A stretch of DNA of 64,000 bases from UBA7359 sp041689615 (GCA_041689615.1 JBDNFW010000039.1:62001-126000), one strand, 5' to 3'; numbered from the stretch's first letter, positions 17,881 through 27,505 are shown. Notes: generated by a model from the letters alone, not told the origin. Translations and numbers: made by a program.

Positions 17881-19749
17881 TTACTTCCGTTTAACAACAT
17901 TCCAACTAAACCCATACTTATCTGATAGATCACTCATGATTGCTTGAGCTGCAACATCACGACCATTACTGAGCAATACAGATATCAATCCTACTTTGTA
18001 TTCTATGATATTTGGATTTCTATTTACTATATCATTAAAAATATTCAAAGCATCATGTTCCCCGTTAACTGTACTATTTAAAAATGTAGCATAGATATAT
18101 AAAGCATCGTCTCGTGACCTACCTTGCAGTGAAATATTGCTAAACAAACTACTAAATAACTCATGAATGACAGTATTGTCCACATCACAAATAGACTCAA
18201 GCTTACAGTTCACAAGTTGCCTTAAGGCTATTATTTCTTCTGTTTTAATATATCCGTTAGCAATATTTATTTTAATTTTGTCAATAAGCTCCTTTTCAGC
18301 CTGTTTACCTGATATGGAATAGACATGCACCAATGAGATTGCGGGTTGCATACTATGTTTGCTTTTAGCTTCTGCTTTTTGAAATGCTGATATCGCTTTA
18401 TTAAGATAATGTTGGCTTTGAGTTTGTTCATATGACTTCATAAAGATAAAAGCCGCTTCATAATTTGAATTAACCGAATCAGGGTGTTTCTGCATTGACA
18501 TTTCTGCAAACTGGTTCATATTTCCCCAATCACTTGCTCTACCAACAGTAATACATGCAAAAAGACTGACAAACAAAATATACAGAATTTTTGAATTTAT
18601 TATATTTAACTTACTTAGAACTAACCTTATACATATTACAAAAATAAAAATTAATCCTAATGAAGGAAGATAATTTCGATGCTCGTGCACCAAATTCAAC
18701 GGGAATATACTTGATTCTAGTAGATGTCCTCCAAGAAAAAAGAATACACCGAAACCTAGCCATGCATTTTTTTTGCATGTAACAATTGAAACGACAACTA
18801 TCAGGCCAAGTCCGATAATCGACCATAATGTTGATATAGGTTGTAACAAACTTACCGATAGCAAAAAATCATCGTGATGCAAACCAAATAAATGTGCCTG
18901 CGGTAATAAAATTTGTGCAATATAAAACCATATGGCTCGTGATTGTGTTAGCAGCCTTTCCTGTAATGAAAAATCTCTGTAGGTATAATCAAAATTAACC
19001 CCATCATTGATTATCACATAACAACCAATAATTAATGCGGCTATAAATATAAAACCGAAAAATACGCTTATGATTTTCTTTTGTACTTGATCTTTAAATT
19101 TCCAACGATAGATAAATGTTTCGACAATAAATAAATACAGAAATAGCAATACTCCATTCTCTTTACACCAGGTGGCTAACAAACCAAACACAAGGATAAC
19201 GCCTATATATAACCCTGTTTTTTTTAAACTTTCACTCTTTCGCAATAAACTGTATGCAAGCATTCCCAATAATGTGAAAGTACCCGCCATACTTGTCATT
19301 CTCTGCACTACATAAAGCACTACCGTCAGATTTATAGGATGGGCCGCCCATAAAAGCGCCACCCAAAATGCCATGAAGGTAGTTTGTGAATGTTTGAAAT
19401 TTATTTTATCTTGACTAAAACAGACTTCAAAGAGACGACATGAAACAAAGAATACTAATATGGCGTTAATGACATGGATAACTACATTAAATAATTTATA
19501 ACAGAAAGGATCGAATCCACTTAACTTGTAATTTAGAAAAAAACTCAACATCGGTATAGGCCGACCTAATGGTCCAGCCTCGCCGGATTGCATTACCGAC
19601 CAAATGCCTTTCAAACTAAATGCAGTTTCAGTAATAACCTTATTCTGAAGAAAATTGAAATAATCATCATAGATAAATCCACCCGATAATCCTGGCATAT
19701 AGATTATGAATACAACAAATGTAATGATTAAACTATAACGCCAAATCAT
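17881..19749 (-). CDS. TMTC-like GT-C membrane protein with TPR tail, candidate O-glycosyltransferase
   Basis: 622 residues: about ten hydrophobic segments up to residue 410, then a helical region with TPR-like pairs (NSNYEAAFIFMKSYEQ, LNKAISAFQKAEAK). The order of motifs follows the eukaryotic TMTC/DUF1736 O-mannosyltransferases: GGFIYDDYFNFLQNK, GRPIPMLSFFLNYKLSG, NVVIHVINAILVF, WAAHPINLTVVLYVVQR, ATWCKENGVLL and HEHRNYLPSLG. In that family the periplasmic or lumenal face carries the YDD acidic pair and TPRs bind the protein acceptor. ATG 19749 has GAGGA four bases upstream. The gene sits directly after pilA and before a DPM1-like enzyme, suggesting pilin or other exported-protein glycosylation. 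Confidence 0.7.
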   Translation of the reverse strand: MIWRYSLIITFVVFIIYMPGLSGGFIYDDYFNFLQNKVITETAFSLKGIWSVMQSGEAGPLGRPIPMLSFFLNYKLSGFDPFCYKLFNVVIHVINAILVFFVSCRLFEVCFSQDKINFKHSQTTFMAFWVALLWAAHPINLTVVLYVVQRMTSMAGTFTLLGMLAYSLLRKSESLKKTGLYIGVILVFGLLATWCKENGVLLFLYLFIVETFIYRWKFKDQVQKKIISVFFGFIFIAALIIGCYVIINDGVNFDYTYRDFSLQERLLTQSRAIWFYIAQILLPQAHLFGLHHDDFLLSVSLLQPISTLWSIIGLGLIVVVSIVTCKKNAWLGFGVFFFLGGHLLESSIFPLNLVHEHRNYLPSLGLIFIFVICIRLVLSKLNIINSKILYILFVSLFACITVGRASDWGNMNQFAEMSMQKHPDSVNSNYEAAFIFMKSYEQTQSQHYLNKAISAFQKAEAKSKHSMQPAISLVHVYSISGKQAEKELIDKIKINIANGYIKTEEIIALRQLVNCKLESICDVDNTVIHELFSSLFSNISLQGRSRDDALYIYATFLNSTVNGEHDALNIFNDIVNRNPNIIEYKVGLISVLLSNGRDVAAQAIMSDLSDKYGFSWNVVKRK

Positions 19750-19800
19750 TGCTTCCTCGATGACGCAACCAACAATATTGAATTCTTTTTATTATGGAAT

Positions 19801-19829
19801 AAAAAAAACCCTCCAAAGGAGGGGTTTTT
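19801..19829 (-). terminator. Rho-independent terminator of pilA
   Basis: On the minus strand, CCCTCC (19818-19823) and GGAGGG (19809-19814) pair around a TTT loop and are followed by eight T residues (19801-19808). It lies about 30 bases after the pilA stop, so most pilA transcription probably ends before the glycosyltransferase genes. The flanking A-run means it could also work in the other direction. Confidence 0.85.
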
Positions 19830-19856
19830 ACGATAACTAGAATAAAACTATTATTA

Positions 19857-20279
19857 CTAACGACAATTAGCCGGTCTCAATTTAGTTGCAACGTCACCAG
19901 CACAAATCCATGTCATTGAACCGCCTTGATCTGTTGGCGTTAAGGTTACTGTACTACCCGTTACAGCATCTACTTTTGTATTATAGGTAATAGTAACTAC
20001 GCCAGCGGCTCCAATTCCAACTGAGGTAACAGCATTACCTGAAATACTGGCAGCAGTTGCAACACCGGCTAGATCGTTATTAGTTGGGAATACACCCTCG
20101 GAAGCATAATACTCTGCTACACCCGTTTTAGCTGCTGATGCCAAACCAAAGCCTTCAGATACATGTGCACGTTTGGTGTAATCTTGATACGAAGGAATCG
20201 CAACTGCGGCAAGAATACCAATAATTGCAACAACGATCATCAATTCGATAAGGGTAAAACCCTGTTGTACTTTTTTCAT
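19857..20279 (-). CDS. pilA: Type IVa major pilin PilA
   Basis: 140-residue prepilin. The leader MKKVQQG is followed by FTLIELMIVVAIIGILAAVA, the class III signal: cleavage after Gly7, N-methylated Phe1 and Glu5. The C-terminus has a two-cysteine loop (WICAGDVATKLRPANC), the D-region disulphide of pilins. PilD (37441-38319) would process it, and PilB/PilC would assemble it. ATG 20279 is preceded by AAGGAG at good spacing. An in-frame ATG at 20402 lies inside the sigma-54 promoter and cannot be the start. The terminator at 19801-19829 and the PilS/PilR genes upstream fit the classic control of pilin. Confidence 0.95.
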   Translation of the reverse strand: MKKVQQGFTLIELMIVVAIIGILAAVAIPSYQDYTKRAHVSEGFGLASAAKTGVAEYYASEGVFPTNNDLAGVATAASISGNAVTSVGIGAAGVVTITYNTKVDAVTGSTVTLTPTDQGGSMTWICAGDVATKLRPANCR

Positions 20280-20390
20280 ATGTAACTCCTTATAACTATT
20301 AATTTTAATAACAATCTTTGCAAAGATAGTTTGCTTCAAATATTTTAGGACTATATTTAGTCCATTCAAACCTAAAGCTAGGTGAGTATG

Positions 20391-20406
20391 AGCACCATCC
20401 ATGCCA
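20391..20406 (-). promoter_or_regulatory. Predicted sigma-54 promoter of pilA
   Basis: The minus strand reads TGGCATGGATGGTGCT: TGG and TGC at the -24 and -12 positions with the required ten-base spacing, against consensus TGGCAC-N5-TTGCW. It lies about 110 bases upstream of the pilA ATG, giving a leader of roughly 100 bases. The sigma-54 activator PilR is encoded just upstream. Confidence 0.8.
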
Positions 20407-20586
20407 TTAGCACTAAGCTCACAAAAAAACGACTGAAATACAATCTAACTAATTGATTAATAAATATATTTTTAATTATTCAAATTTAAAAAATAGAATC
20501 TATTTGCTCGAAAAGATAATAAAACCTCTGCATTAAATTGTCATAATGTGACGTAAAACGGCAGTTTTACTGGGCCATCATAATAT

Positions 20587-21894
20587 TTAATCTAAACCTA
20601 GTTTCTCCAGTCGATAACGTAATGCTCGAAAACTGATCCCAAGTAATTTTGCGGCTGCTGTCTTGTTCCACCGAGTTTTCTCAAGTGCCTCCACGATTTT
20701 TTGCTTCTCAATATCATCGAGCATTGAATCTAATGCAGATTTGCTGTTTTCTTCTTTTTTAGAAATTTCTGAAAGCTGAATATCTTCTTTTTTAATAAGA
20801 TTGTCAGTACATAGCGTTACTGCGCGTTCAAGAATGTTCTCAAGTTCTCTTATGTTTCCAGGAAAATGGTATGACTTTATTAAAGCTTCTGCTTCTTTAC
20901 TTATTTTTGGTTTCATATGTCCCGAATCTAAAACCATCTTTTCAAGTATATGATCTATTAAAATTGGAATATCTTCTGCTCTTTCTCTTAGCGAAGGTAC
21001 TTTTAATTCAATAACGTTAATCCGATAAAGCAAATCCTGACGAAACACTCCCTGTTTAACTCGCTCAGATAAATCACAATTTGTGGCACTTAATATTCGA
21101 ACATCTACACGATTTTCACTTTGAGAACCTACTGGCCGAATTACCTTCTCTTGAATAGCGCGTAATAATTTAACCTGCATGTGTTGCGGTAACTCGGCAA
21201 CTTCATCGAGAAATAGAGTGCCCCCATCAGCCGCTTGAAATAGACCTTGTTTGTCAGAAACTGCACCCGTGAAACTACCTTTTTTATGACCAAAAAACTC
21301 GCTCTCCATTAAGTCATTTGGAATAGCTCCACAGTTAATTGGAACAAAGGGCTTATCTGCACGCGGACCAAAATCATGGATCATATGTGCTGCAAGTTCT
21401 TTACCGGTGCCAGACTCACCACTGATATAAATAGGTGCCTGACTACGTGCTACCTTTTCTATTGTTTTTCGTAAACCCTGAATAACTTGACTATTACCAA
21501 CGATACTTGGCTTCGAAGAAACTTGTTGCGGTTTAATATTTAACGCACTTTGTACAACTGCTCTTAAAAAATTTAAATCGATAGGCTTAGTCAGGAAATC
21601 AAACGCACCGTACTTTAATGCTTGAATAGCACTTTCCATGCTGCCGTGTGCTGAAATTACCGCAATAGGTATTCGTGGAAAATTTGTCTGTAATTCATTG
21701 ACAAACTCAACACCATCACCATCTGGCAATTTCATATCTGTTAAACACAAATCAAATTGATATTGATTTAATAGAGTCCGTGCCGCAGCTAGATCTTCGG
21801 CACAATGGCTATTTATCTGCATGCGTTGCAAAGTGATCTGCAACAATTCTCGAATGTCAGGTTCATCATCTATAATTAACGCAAGTTGTGACAT
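20587..21894 (-). CDS. pilR: Sigma-54 response regulator PilR
   Basis: 435 residues in three domains. Residues 1-120 are a receiver domain with the phospho-acceptor Asp in CLTDMKLPDGDG and the switch lysine in FLTKPID. Residues 135-370 form the sigma-54 AAA+ domain: Walker A GESGTGKELAAHMI, the sigma-54 loop as GSFTGA instead of GAFTGA, and Walker B GGTLFLDEVAELP. A Fis-type helix-turn-helix ends the protein (WNKTAAAKLLGISFRALRYR). It activates pilA through the -24/-12 promoter at 20391-20406. The start lies two bases after the pilS stop. Confidence 0.95.
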   Translation of the reverse strand: MSQLALIIDDEPDIRELLQITLQRMQINSHCAEDLAAARTLLNQYQFDLCLTDMKLPDGDGVEFVNELQTNFPRIPIAVISAHGSMESAIQALKYGAFDFLTKPIDLNFLRAVVQSALNIKPQQVSSKPSIVGNSQVIQGLRKTIEKVARSQAPIYISGESGTGKELAAHMIHDFGPRADKPFVPINCGAIPNDLMESEFFGHKKGSFTGAVSDKQGLFQAADGGTLFLDEVAELPQHMQVKLLRAIQEKVIRPVGSQSENRVDVRILSATNCDLSERVKQGVFRQDLLYRINVIELKVPSLRERAEDIPILIDHILEKMVLDSGHMKPKISKEAEALIKSYHFPGNIRELENILERAVTLCTDNLIKKEDIQLSEISKKEENSKSALDSMLDDIEKQKIVEALEKTRWNKTAAAKLLGISFRALRYRLEKLGLD

Positions 21895-21896
21895 AC

Positions 21897-23510
21897 CTAA
21901 ATCAACTCATCCTGTTTGTTCATATGCATAAAATTAAGCCTAAAAACAGCACCCTTTTCTGTGTTTGACTGCAAACTCAAAGTTGCCTGATTAGCCTCAC
22001 AGAGCTCTCTCGCGAGATAAAGTCCAAGTCCGGAGCCTTTTGCCTCAGTTGTAAAAAAAGGCTCAAATAGTTGATCTTTAATATCATCTGCTATTCCCGA
22101 ACCATAATCTATTACATCAAGATAAGGTCTTTGTGTTTCATCATTAACATCACATAGTAAGGAAATGATCGGCTTGCCTTGACTATAACGCATCGCGTTT
22201 TCACACAGATTCCAGATAACTTGATGTAATTGAGATTGATCCATTCTAACAAAAGTATTGTTTTTCTTTATGTTCAATTCTATATCGCCTTTGGATAGAT
22301 TAAACCTTTGTTCAAACTCATCTACAAATTTTTTAAACCAATGACACAGTTCAACTTTTTCAGGCGAAGATTGTTCTCTACGACTGATACTTAACACATT
22401 TTCAATGATATTATTAACTCGTAGAGAATGATCATTAATTATTTCCGTTAAACGTTTATCTTCCAAGCTAATCGTGGCTGATTCGTGTAAAAGTTGACCG
22501 GCATGATTAATTGCGCCCAATGGATTTCTAACTTCATGCGCAATACTTGCAGTTAATCTACCTAGAGAAGCAAGCTTAAGATGCTGAGCTTGCTGTCTTA
22601 ACCGTGCAATATCTTCCAGAAAAATTAATATTTGATAATTCGAAACCAGCGTTAACTTGATGAATGAAATCTGTAATTCAATTTCATCTTCTGCCCGCTT
22701 AATAAGCACATTTTGCGGGCCTTTATCATTTAGCCATTCATTAATATAATTTTTCAGATGATCATTTATAAAATTAAAAACCTTATGCGTATCTTCGCCT
22801 TGTTGCCCTAATAATCGTTTAGATGATTCATTCATAAGCAAAATATTCATCTTGCTATCTAATACAATAATGCCCGATTGCATACGTTGCACGATATGTT
22901 CATTTAATTTTGCTAGTTCATTTATTTCAATCGCTTGTTGCTCAGCTAATGCCTCCGTTTCGCGTACTCGTGCAGCTAAAAGATTTCCAATGATGGCCGT
23001 AACAAAAAATGTCGCCCCCAAAATACCCGCATGGGTATAATTTACAGTATCGAAATAACGGAAAAATTGGATATATAATTCATGGCCAAGCACAGAGAAT
23101 GATGCGATTGCGGCAAAAAGAATTGCTATCTTCCCTTCACGTAATATGCTGCCACCTGCAACGGCAATAATGATTAGCATTCCAAAACCACTGCTAAGTC
23201 CATTGCTTGAATACATCAATAAACTCAACATGATGATATCTATCAAAGTATGGGCTGCTATTTGAAGATTAAATCGTGGATATCGCTTATAGACACACCA
23301 GGCAAAAATTAACGCTGACAATAAATAAATGTGACTTGTTATTGAAAAAAAATGATCATCCAAACTACCCAGCGGTTCAGGTAATTGGCCGATATATACC
23401 AAGATAACAAATAAACTGGAAAGTAAGATTCGATAATAATTAAAGTACTGTAATGCACGCCAATCCATAGACTTAGTCTGTTTTAGAATGAGTGTACTGG
23501 CTTTATCCAT
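21897..23510 (-). CDS. pilS: Sensor histidine kinase PilS
   Basis: 537 residues. The N-terminal 190 residues hold six hydrophobic segments, as in PilS kinases that sense pilin in the membrane. A PAS-like region follows (residues 205-300), then the HisKA helix with the phosphorylated His in SIAHEVRNPLGAINHAG near residue 324, and a HATPase domain with WNLCENAMRYS (N box), DYGSGIADD (G1) and KGSGLGLYLAREL (G2). It phosphorylates PilR encoded directly downstream and is itself the first gene of the pair. Confidence 0.95.
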   Translation of the reverse strand: MDKASTLILKQTKSMDWRALQYFNYYRILLSSLFVILVYIGQLPEPLGSLDDHFFSITSHIYLLSALIFAWCVYKRYPRFNLQIAAHTLIDIIMLSLLMYSSNGLSSGFGMLIIIAVAGGSILREGKIAILFAAIASFSVLGHELYIQFFRYFDTVNYTHAGILGATFFVTAIIGNLLAARVRETEALAEQQAIEINELAKLNEHIVQRMQSGIIVLDSKMNILLMNESSKRLLGQQGEDTHKVFNFINDHLKNYINEWLNDKGPQNVLIKRAEDEIELQISFIKLTLVSNYQILIFLEDIARLRQQAQHLKLASLGRLTASIAHEVRNPLGAINHAGQLLHESATISLEDKRLTEIINDHSLRVNNIIENVLSISRREQSSPEKVELCHWFKKFVDEFEQRFNLSKGDIELNIKKNNTFVRMDQSQLHQVIWNLCENAMRYSQGKPIISLLCDVNDETQRPYLDVIDYGSGIADDIKDQLFEPFFTTEAKGSGLGLYLARELCEANQATLSLQSNTEKGAVFRLNFMHMNKQDELI

Positions 23511-23704
23511 GATCTAAGAGTTCAAATGATTACGTTAAAAACACAAACTATTGGCATATTTATTGAGTATAAATTATACAAAGTAATGACTAAAATGAGT
23601 AAAAATACGGATTTAACTATAAAAAAACAGCTGTCTTTACTATATTTAAAGAAAAACAATATAAATCCGATACAAACCCTAACCTATCTCTATAAGGATA
23701 TAAC

Positions 23705-24874
23705 ATGAACTTACACGAATATCAGGCAAAAAAGCTATTCGAAGACTACGGTATTCCTGTCCCACCAGGCAAACCAGCGTACACAATTAAAGAAGCACTA
23801 CGCCACGCAGCTGATCTTGGCGGAGATGGATGGGTTGTCAAAGCTCAAGTTCATGCTGGAGGTAGAGGTAAAGCCGGCGGTGTAAAACTGGTAAAAAATA
23901 TTGATGAACTAGAATCTACTGTTCGTTCATTACTCGGGTCCCAACTTATAACGAAACAATCAGCGCCGACAGGCCAACCCGTCAACTGTGTATTAATATC
24001 ATCATTATCAAGTATTGCTTCAGAATTATATCTGGGTATTGTTGTTGACCGAGCCAGTCGCCGTATCGCTATTATGGCTTCGACTGAAGGCGGGATGGAT
24101 ATTGAAGAAGTCGCGGCCACTCAGCCTGAAAAAATCATTAGTGTCATTGTTGACCCTGTTCTTGGATTACAAGATCATCAAAGTCGAAGAATTGGTTTCA
24201 CTCTTGGCTTTGACGATAAACAACGAAAACAGTTAATTTCCATTTTAAGAAGCTTATACAATTTATATATTGATAAAGATCTCAGTCTAGTTGAGATAAA
24301 TCCGCTTACTATAAATGAAAATGGCGATCTGGAAGCGCTGGATGCCAAAGTTTCCATTGATGACAATGCCCTATTCCGACAATCCCATCTTGAGGAGTGG
24401 CGAGATCCAAGTCAGGAAGACGAAAAGGAAAGTATCGCGAAACGTTTTGATCTTAATTATGTCACCCTTGATGGAAACATTGCTTGTATGGTTAATGGTG
24501 CAGGTCTGGCAATGGCAACCATGGATATCATTAAATTGCATGGTGGTGACCCGGCAAACTTTTTGGATGTTGGTGGTGGAGCTACCGCAGAAAAAGTGGC
24601 CGAAGCATTCAAACTGATTGTTTCTGACAAAAATGTTAAAGCCATTTTAGTTAATATTTTCGGCGGCATTGTCCGTTGTGATTTGATTGCCGAAGGCATC
24701 ATTAAAGCAGTAAAAGAAGTCGGTGTTGATGTTCCCGTTGTCGTCAGACTGGAAGGAACGAAAGTAAACGAAGGCAAAGCTGCATTAGCTGAAAGCGGAC
24801 TCACTATTATAACAGCGGATGACTTAACAGATGCTGCTGAAAAAGCAGTGGCTGCTGCAGGAGGCAAACAGTAA
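23705..24874 (+). CDS. sucC: Succinyl-CoA ligase, beta subunit
   Basis: 389 residues, against 388 in Escherichia coli. The N-terminal ATP-grasp domain starts MNLHEYQAKKLFEDYG and has VVKAQVHAGGRGKAGGVK; the C-terminal CoA-ligase domain has NFLDVGGGATAEKV and VNIFGGIVRCD. It works with SucD to convert succinyl-CoA to succinate with formation of ATP or GTP in the TCA cycle. Malate-CoA ligase (MtkA) is related, but FGGIVRCD favours SucC. AAGGAT eight bases before the ATG is a fair ribosome site. The stop TAA shares its last A with the sucD ATG. Confidence 0.93.
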   Translation: MNLHEYQAKKLFEDYGIPVPPGKPAYTIKEALRHAADLGGDGWVVKAQVHAGGRGKAGGVKLVKNIDELESTVRSLLGSQLITKQSAPTGQPVNCVLISSLSSIASELYLGIVVDRASRRIAIMASTEGGMDIEEVAATQPEKIISVIVDPVLGLQDHQSRRIGFTLGFDDKQRKQLISILRSLYNLYIDKDLSLVEINPLTINENGDLEALDAKVSIDDNALFRQSHLEEWRDPSQEDEKESIAKRFDLNYVTLDGNIACMVNGAGLAMATMDIIKLHGGDPANFLDVGGGATAEKVAEAFKLIVSDKNVKAILVNIFGGIVRCDLIAEGIIKAVKEVGVDVPVVVRLEGTKVNEGKAALAESGLTIITADDLTDAAEKAVAAAGGKQ

Positions 24875-25746
24875 TGGCTATTTTAATTAACAAGGATACA
24901 AAAGTTATTGTTCAGGGTTTTACCGGCCGGCAAGGTACATTCCATGCTGAACAAGCCATTGAATATGGAACACTAATCGTTGGTGGCGTCACACCCGGCA
25001 GAGGTGGAGAAAAACATCTGGATCGCCCAGTATTCGACACTGTCAGAGATGCTGTTGAAAAAGCCGGTGCAAATGCAAGCATGATTATGGTTCCCGCTGC
25101 TTATGCTGCTGAAGCGATCACGGAAGCAGCAGATGCGGGCATTAGTATCATTGTCTGTATTACAGAAGGTATACCTGTATTAGATATGGTTAAAGTCAGA
25201 GCTTATTTGGAACAATTTCCTGACATACGTTTAATCGGACCAAACTGCCCGGGGCTTATAACACCGGAACAATGCAAAATAGGAATCATGCCCGGAAGCA
25301 TTCATAAGGCAGGCGGCATTGGAATTGTTTCTCGCTCAGGTACTCTCACTTATGAAGCAGTTCATCAAACTACACAAAATGGACTCGGACAAAGCACTTG
25401 CGTTGGTATTGGAGGCGATCCTATACATGGAATGAACTTTATTGATTGTCTTGGTTTGTTTGAAGAAGATCCCGACACCAAAGGCATTATCATGGTAGGT
25501 GAAATTGGCGGCACAGCGGAAGAAGAAGCAGCTCAATTTATTAAGGAAAATGTGACTAAACCTGTCGTAGGTTATATTGCTGGAGTTACCGCACCACCAG
25601 GAAAGCGCATGGGTCATGCCGGCGCTATTATTTCAGGTGGTAAAGGAACCGCAGATGATAAATTCGCGGCACTTGAAGCGGCTGATGTAAAAACCGTTCG
25701 CTCACCAGGAGATTTAGGCAGCGCTATTGCTGAACGACTATCGTAA
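24874..25746 (+). CDS. sucD: Succinyl-CoA ligase, alpha subunit
   Basis: 290 residues, a normal length. The CoA-binding Rossmann part has VIVQGFTGRQGTFHAEQAIE, and the active-site His is in the GHAGAIISGGKGTADDK segment near the C-terminus, where it is phosphorylated during the reaction. IGPNCPGLITPEQCKIGIMP is the family signature. It overlaps sucC by one base, so equal synthesis of the subunits is likely. The sucAB genes are not beside it in this window. Confidence 0.95.
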   Translation: MAILINKDTKVIVQGFTGRQGTFHAEQAIEYGTLIVGGVTPGRGGEKHLDRPVFDTVRDAVEKAGANASMIMVPAAYAAEAITEAADAGISIIVCITEGIPVLDMVKVRAYLEQFPDIRLIGPNCPGLITPEQCKIGIMPGSIHKAGGIGIVSRSGTLTYEAVHQTTQNGLGQSTCVGIGGDPIHGMNFIDCLGLFEEDPDTKGIIMVGEIGGTAEEEAAQFIKENVTKPVVGYIAGVTAPPGKRMGHAGAIISGGKGTADDKFAALEAADVKTVRSPGDLGSAIAERLS

Positions 25747-25772
25747 ATATCGATATCTAAATATTAATAATT

Positions 25773-25797
25773 ACCTGATATTGTTTCATTATCAGGT
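25773..25797. repeat. Short inverted repeat after sucD
   Basis: ACCTGATA (25773-25780) and TATCAGGT (25790-25797) pair across a nine-base loop. There is no T-run after it on either strand, so it is only a weak candidate for transcription termination or 3' end protection. Confidence 0.4.
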
Positions 25798-25873
25798 TCA
25801 ATATTAGTATCTACTTGGTAAACTCCTGGCTTATGGGTATAGTCACCTCGTTTTCCTGTCGTTCATTAAAACT

Positions 25874-27505
25874 ATGTCAGACACTTCATTACATATTCTG
25901 CTTGCTCAGTTAAATCTCACAGTTGGAGATATTGAAGGCAATACACAAAAGATCATTAAGTCTATTAATGACGCTGAATTAGATCATCATACTGATGTCA
26001 TAATCTTTCCAGAACTTAGCATCAGTTCTTACCCACCTGAAGATTTATTACTGCGTCCCGCTTTTAATGAATATGTTATAGCTGCATTAGATAAAATCGT
26101 TGCCGCAAGTAAAAACATCCACGTCATTATTGGTTATCCCATAAAACAAAATAACAAACTTTATAATACCTGCTGCCTTATTCACGATGGGAAAATTGTA
26201 AAAACGTATTACAAGCAACATTTACCAAATTACGGTGTGTTTGATGAAAAAAGATATTTCACTCCGGGCAACGAATCATGTTTATTTGAAATCAATGGAA
26301 TTACTGCAGCATTAAGTATTTGTGAAGACATATGGGTTCCTGAACCCATACAGGACGCGGCCAAAGCTGGAGCAAAGATTATGTTTAACATTAATGCTTC
26401 TCCTTATCATAAAAATAAACTTGTAGAACGCGAAAAAATGATAGCTGAACGCGCGCAAGATTCAAATATGTACATTGTCTATACCAACCTTGTCGGCGGA
26501 CAAGATGAACTTGTCTTTGATGGTAATTCTATGGTCGTTAATAATCAGGGGGAAATTATTTTTCATGCCCCACAATTTGAAGAAGGTCTATTTAATGTTC
26601 ATCTGAACATTGACCAACCAAAAGATAATACAAAAGGAATTGCATCTAACTCTGTTTCTACTGAAGAAGAAAATATTTATAACGCGCTTGTTCTAGGAGT
26701 AAAAGATTACATAAGAAAGAATAATTTTAACGGCGCTATCATCGGGTTATCTGGCGGCATAGACTCTGCTTTGACATTAAGTATCGCTGTCGATGCTTTA
26801 GGTGCTGAAAATGTTGAAGTGTTAATAATGCCTTCGCGTTTTACTGCGGACATGAGCAATGAAGATGCTTGCCTACAAGCAAAAATACTAGGCGTAAATT
26901 ATGAAATAATATCTATTGAACAACCTTTTGAGTCATTTCTAAAAGCGCTTGAACCTCGGTTTAAAGATTTAACTCCTGACACTACTGAGGAAAACATACA
27001 GGCGCGCTGCCGAGGCATTCTATTAATGGCCGCATCAAACAAAAGCGGCAAACTGGTTTTAACCACCGGCAACAAAAGCGAAATGGCAGTCGGCTATGCG
27101 ACACTCTATGGTGATATGGCCGGTGGCTATGCACCTCTTAAAGATATATGGAAAACACTAGCTTACAAACTTGCCAAATGGCGCAACACTCAACAGCAAG
27201 TCATTCCCGAAAGAGTCATAAGCAGACCACCAAGCGCAGAATTGCGTCACGAACAATTAGATCAGGACTCTTTACCTGATTATGAAATTCTGGACACTAT
27301 TCTTGAACAATACATAGAACTCGATAAGCACCCGGAACAAATTATTGAAAATGGTTACGATGCTGACACAGTATATAAGGTAATAAAATTAGTAGATAAA
27401 AACGAGTACAAACGACGACAGGCCGCACCGGGAGTTCGAATCACTGAAAGAGCTTTTGGTAGAGATCGGCGCTATCCGATCACGTCAGGTTATATAGAGA
27501 AATAA
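25874..27505 (+). CDS. nadE: Glutamine-dependent NAD+ synthetase
   Basis: 543 residues. The N-terminal 260 residues are a nitrilase-type glutaminase with Glu in VIIFPELSISSYPPEDL, Lys in YYKQHLPNYGVFDEKRYF and Cys in LSICEDIWVPEP. The C-terminal part is the ATP-dependent synthetase, with the P-loop GLSGGIDSALTLSIAVDALG and TGNKSEMAVGYATLYGD. The enzyme amidates deamido-NAD to NAD, using ammonia channelled from glutamine. There is no strong Shine-Dalgarno before the ATG. It converges closely on bamD at 27514. Confidence 0.95.
   Translation: MSDTSLHILLAQLNLTVGDIEGNTQKIIKSINDAELDHHTDVIIFPELSISSYPPEDLLLRPAFNEYVIAALDKIVAASKNIHVIIGYPIKQNNKLYNTCCLIHDGKIVKTYYKQHLPNYGVFDEKRYFTPGNESCLFEINGITAALSICEDIWVPEPIQDAAKAGAKIMFNINASPYHKNKLVEREKMIAERAQDSNMYIVYTNLVGGQDELVFDGNSMVVNNQGEIIFHAPQFEEGLFNVHLNIDQPKDNTKGIASNSVSTEEENIYNALVLGVKDYIRKNNFNGAIIGLSGGIDSALTLSIAVDALGAENVEVLIMPSRFTADMSNEDACLQAKILGVNYEIISIEQPFESFLKALEPRFKDLTPDTTEENIQARCRGILLMAASNKSGKLVLTTGNKSEMAVGYATLYGDMAGGYAPLKDIWKTLAYKLAKWRNTQQQVIPERVISRPPSAELRHEQLDQDSLPDYEILDTILEQYIELDKHPEQIIENGYDADTVYKVIKLVDKNEYKRRQAAPGVRITERAFGRDRRYPITSGYIEK

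Noticed and set aside
17455..17925. 156-residue + strand frame opposite the GT2 gene
   Set aside because: Antisense to a clear glycosyltransferase and without domain features.
20280..20402. N-terminal extension of pilA from an ATG at 20402
   Set aside because: It lies inside the predicted sigma-54 promoter and the leader; the ATG at 20279 has AAGGAG and begins a perfect prepilin leader.
23526..23708. 60-residue + strand frame before sucC
   Set aside because: Low-complexity AT-rich translation, no ribosome site, and it runs into the sucC start; most likely the sucC leader region.
24457..24867. 136-residue minus-strand frame inside sucC
   Set aside because: Antisense to conserved sucC codons, no ribosome site or recognisable domain.
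23705..25746. Malate-CoA ligase (mtkAB) instead of sucCD
   Set aside because: The FGGIVRCD motif and overall pattern match succinyl-CoA ligase, and no serine-cycle genes are nearby.
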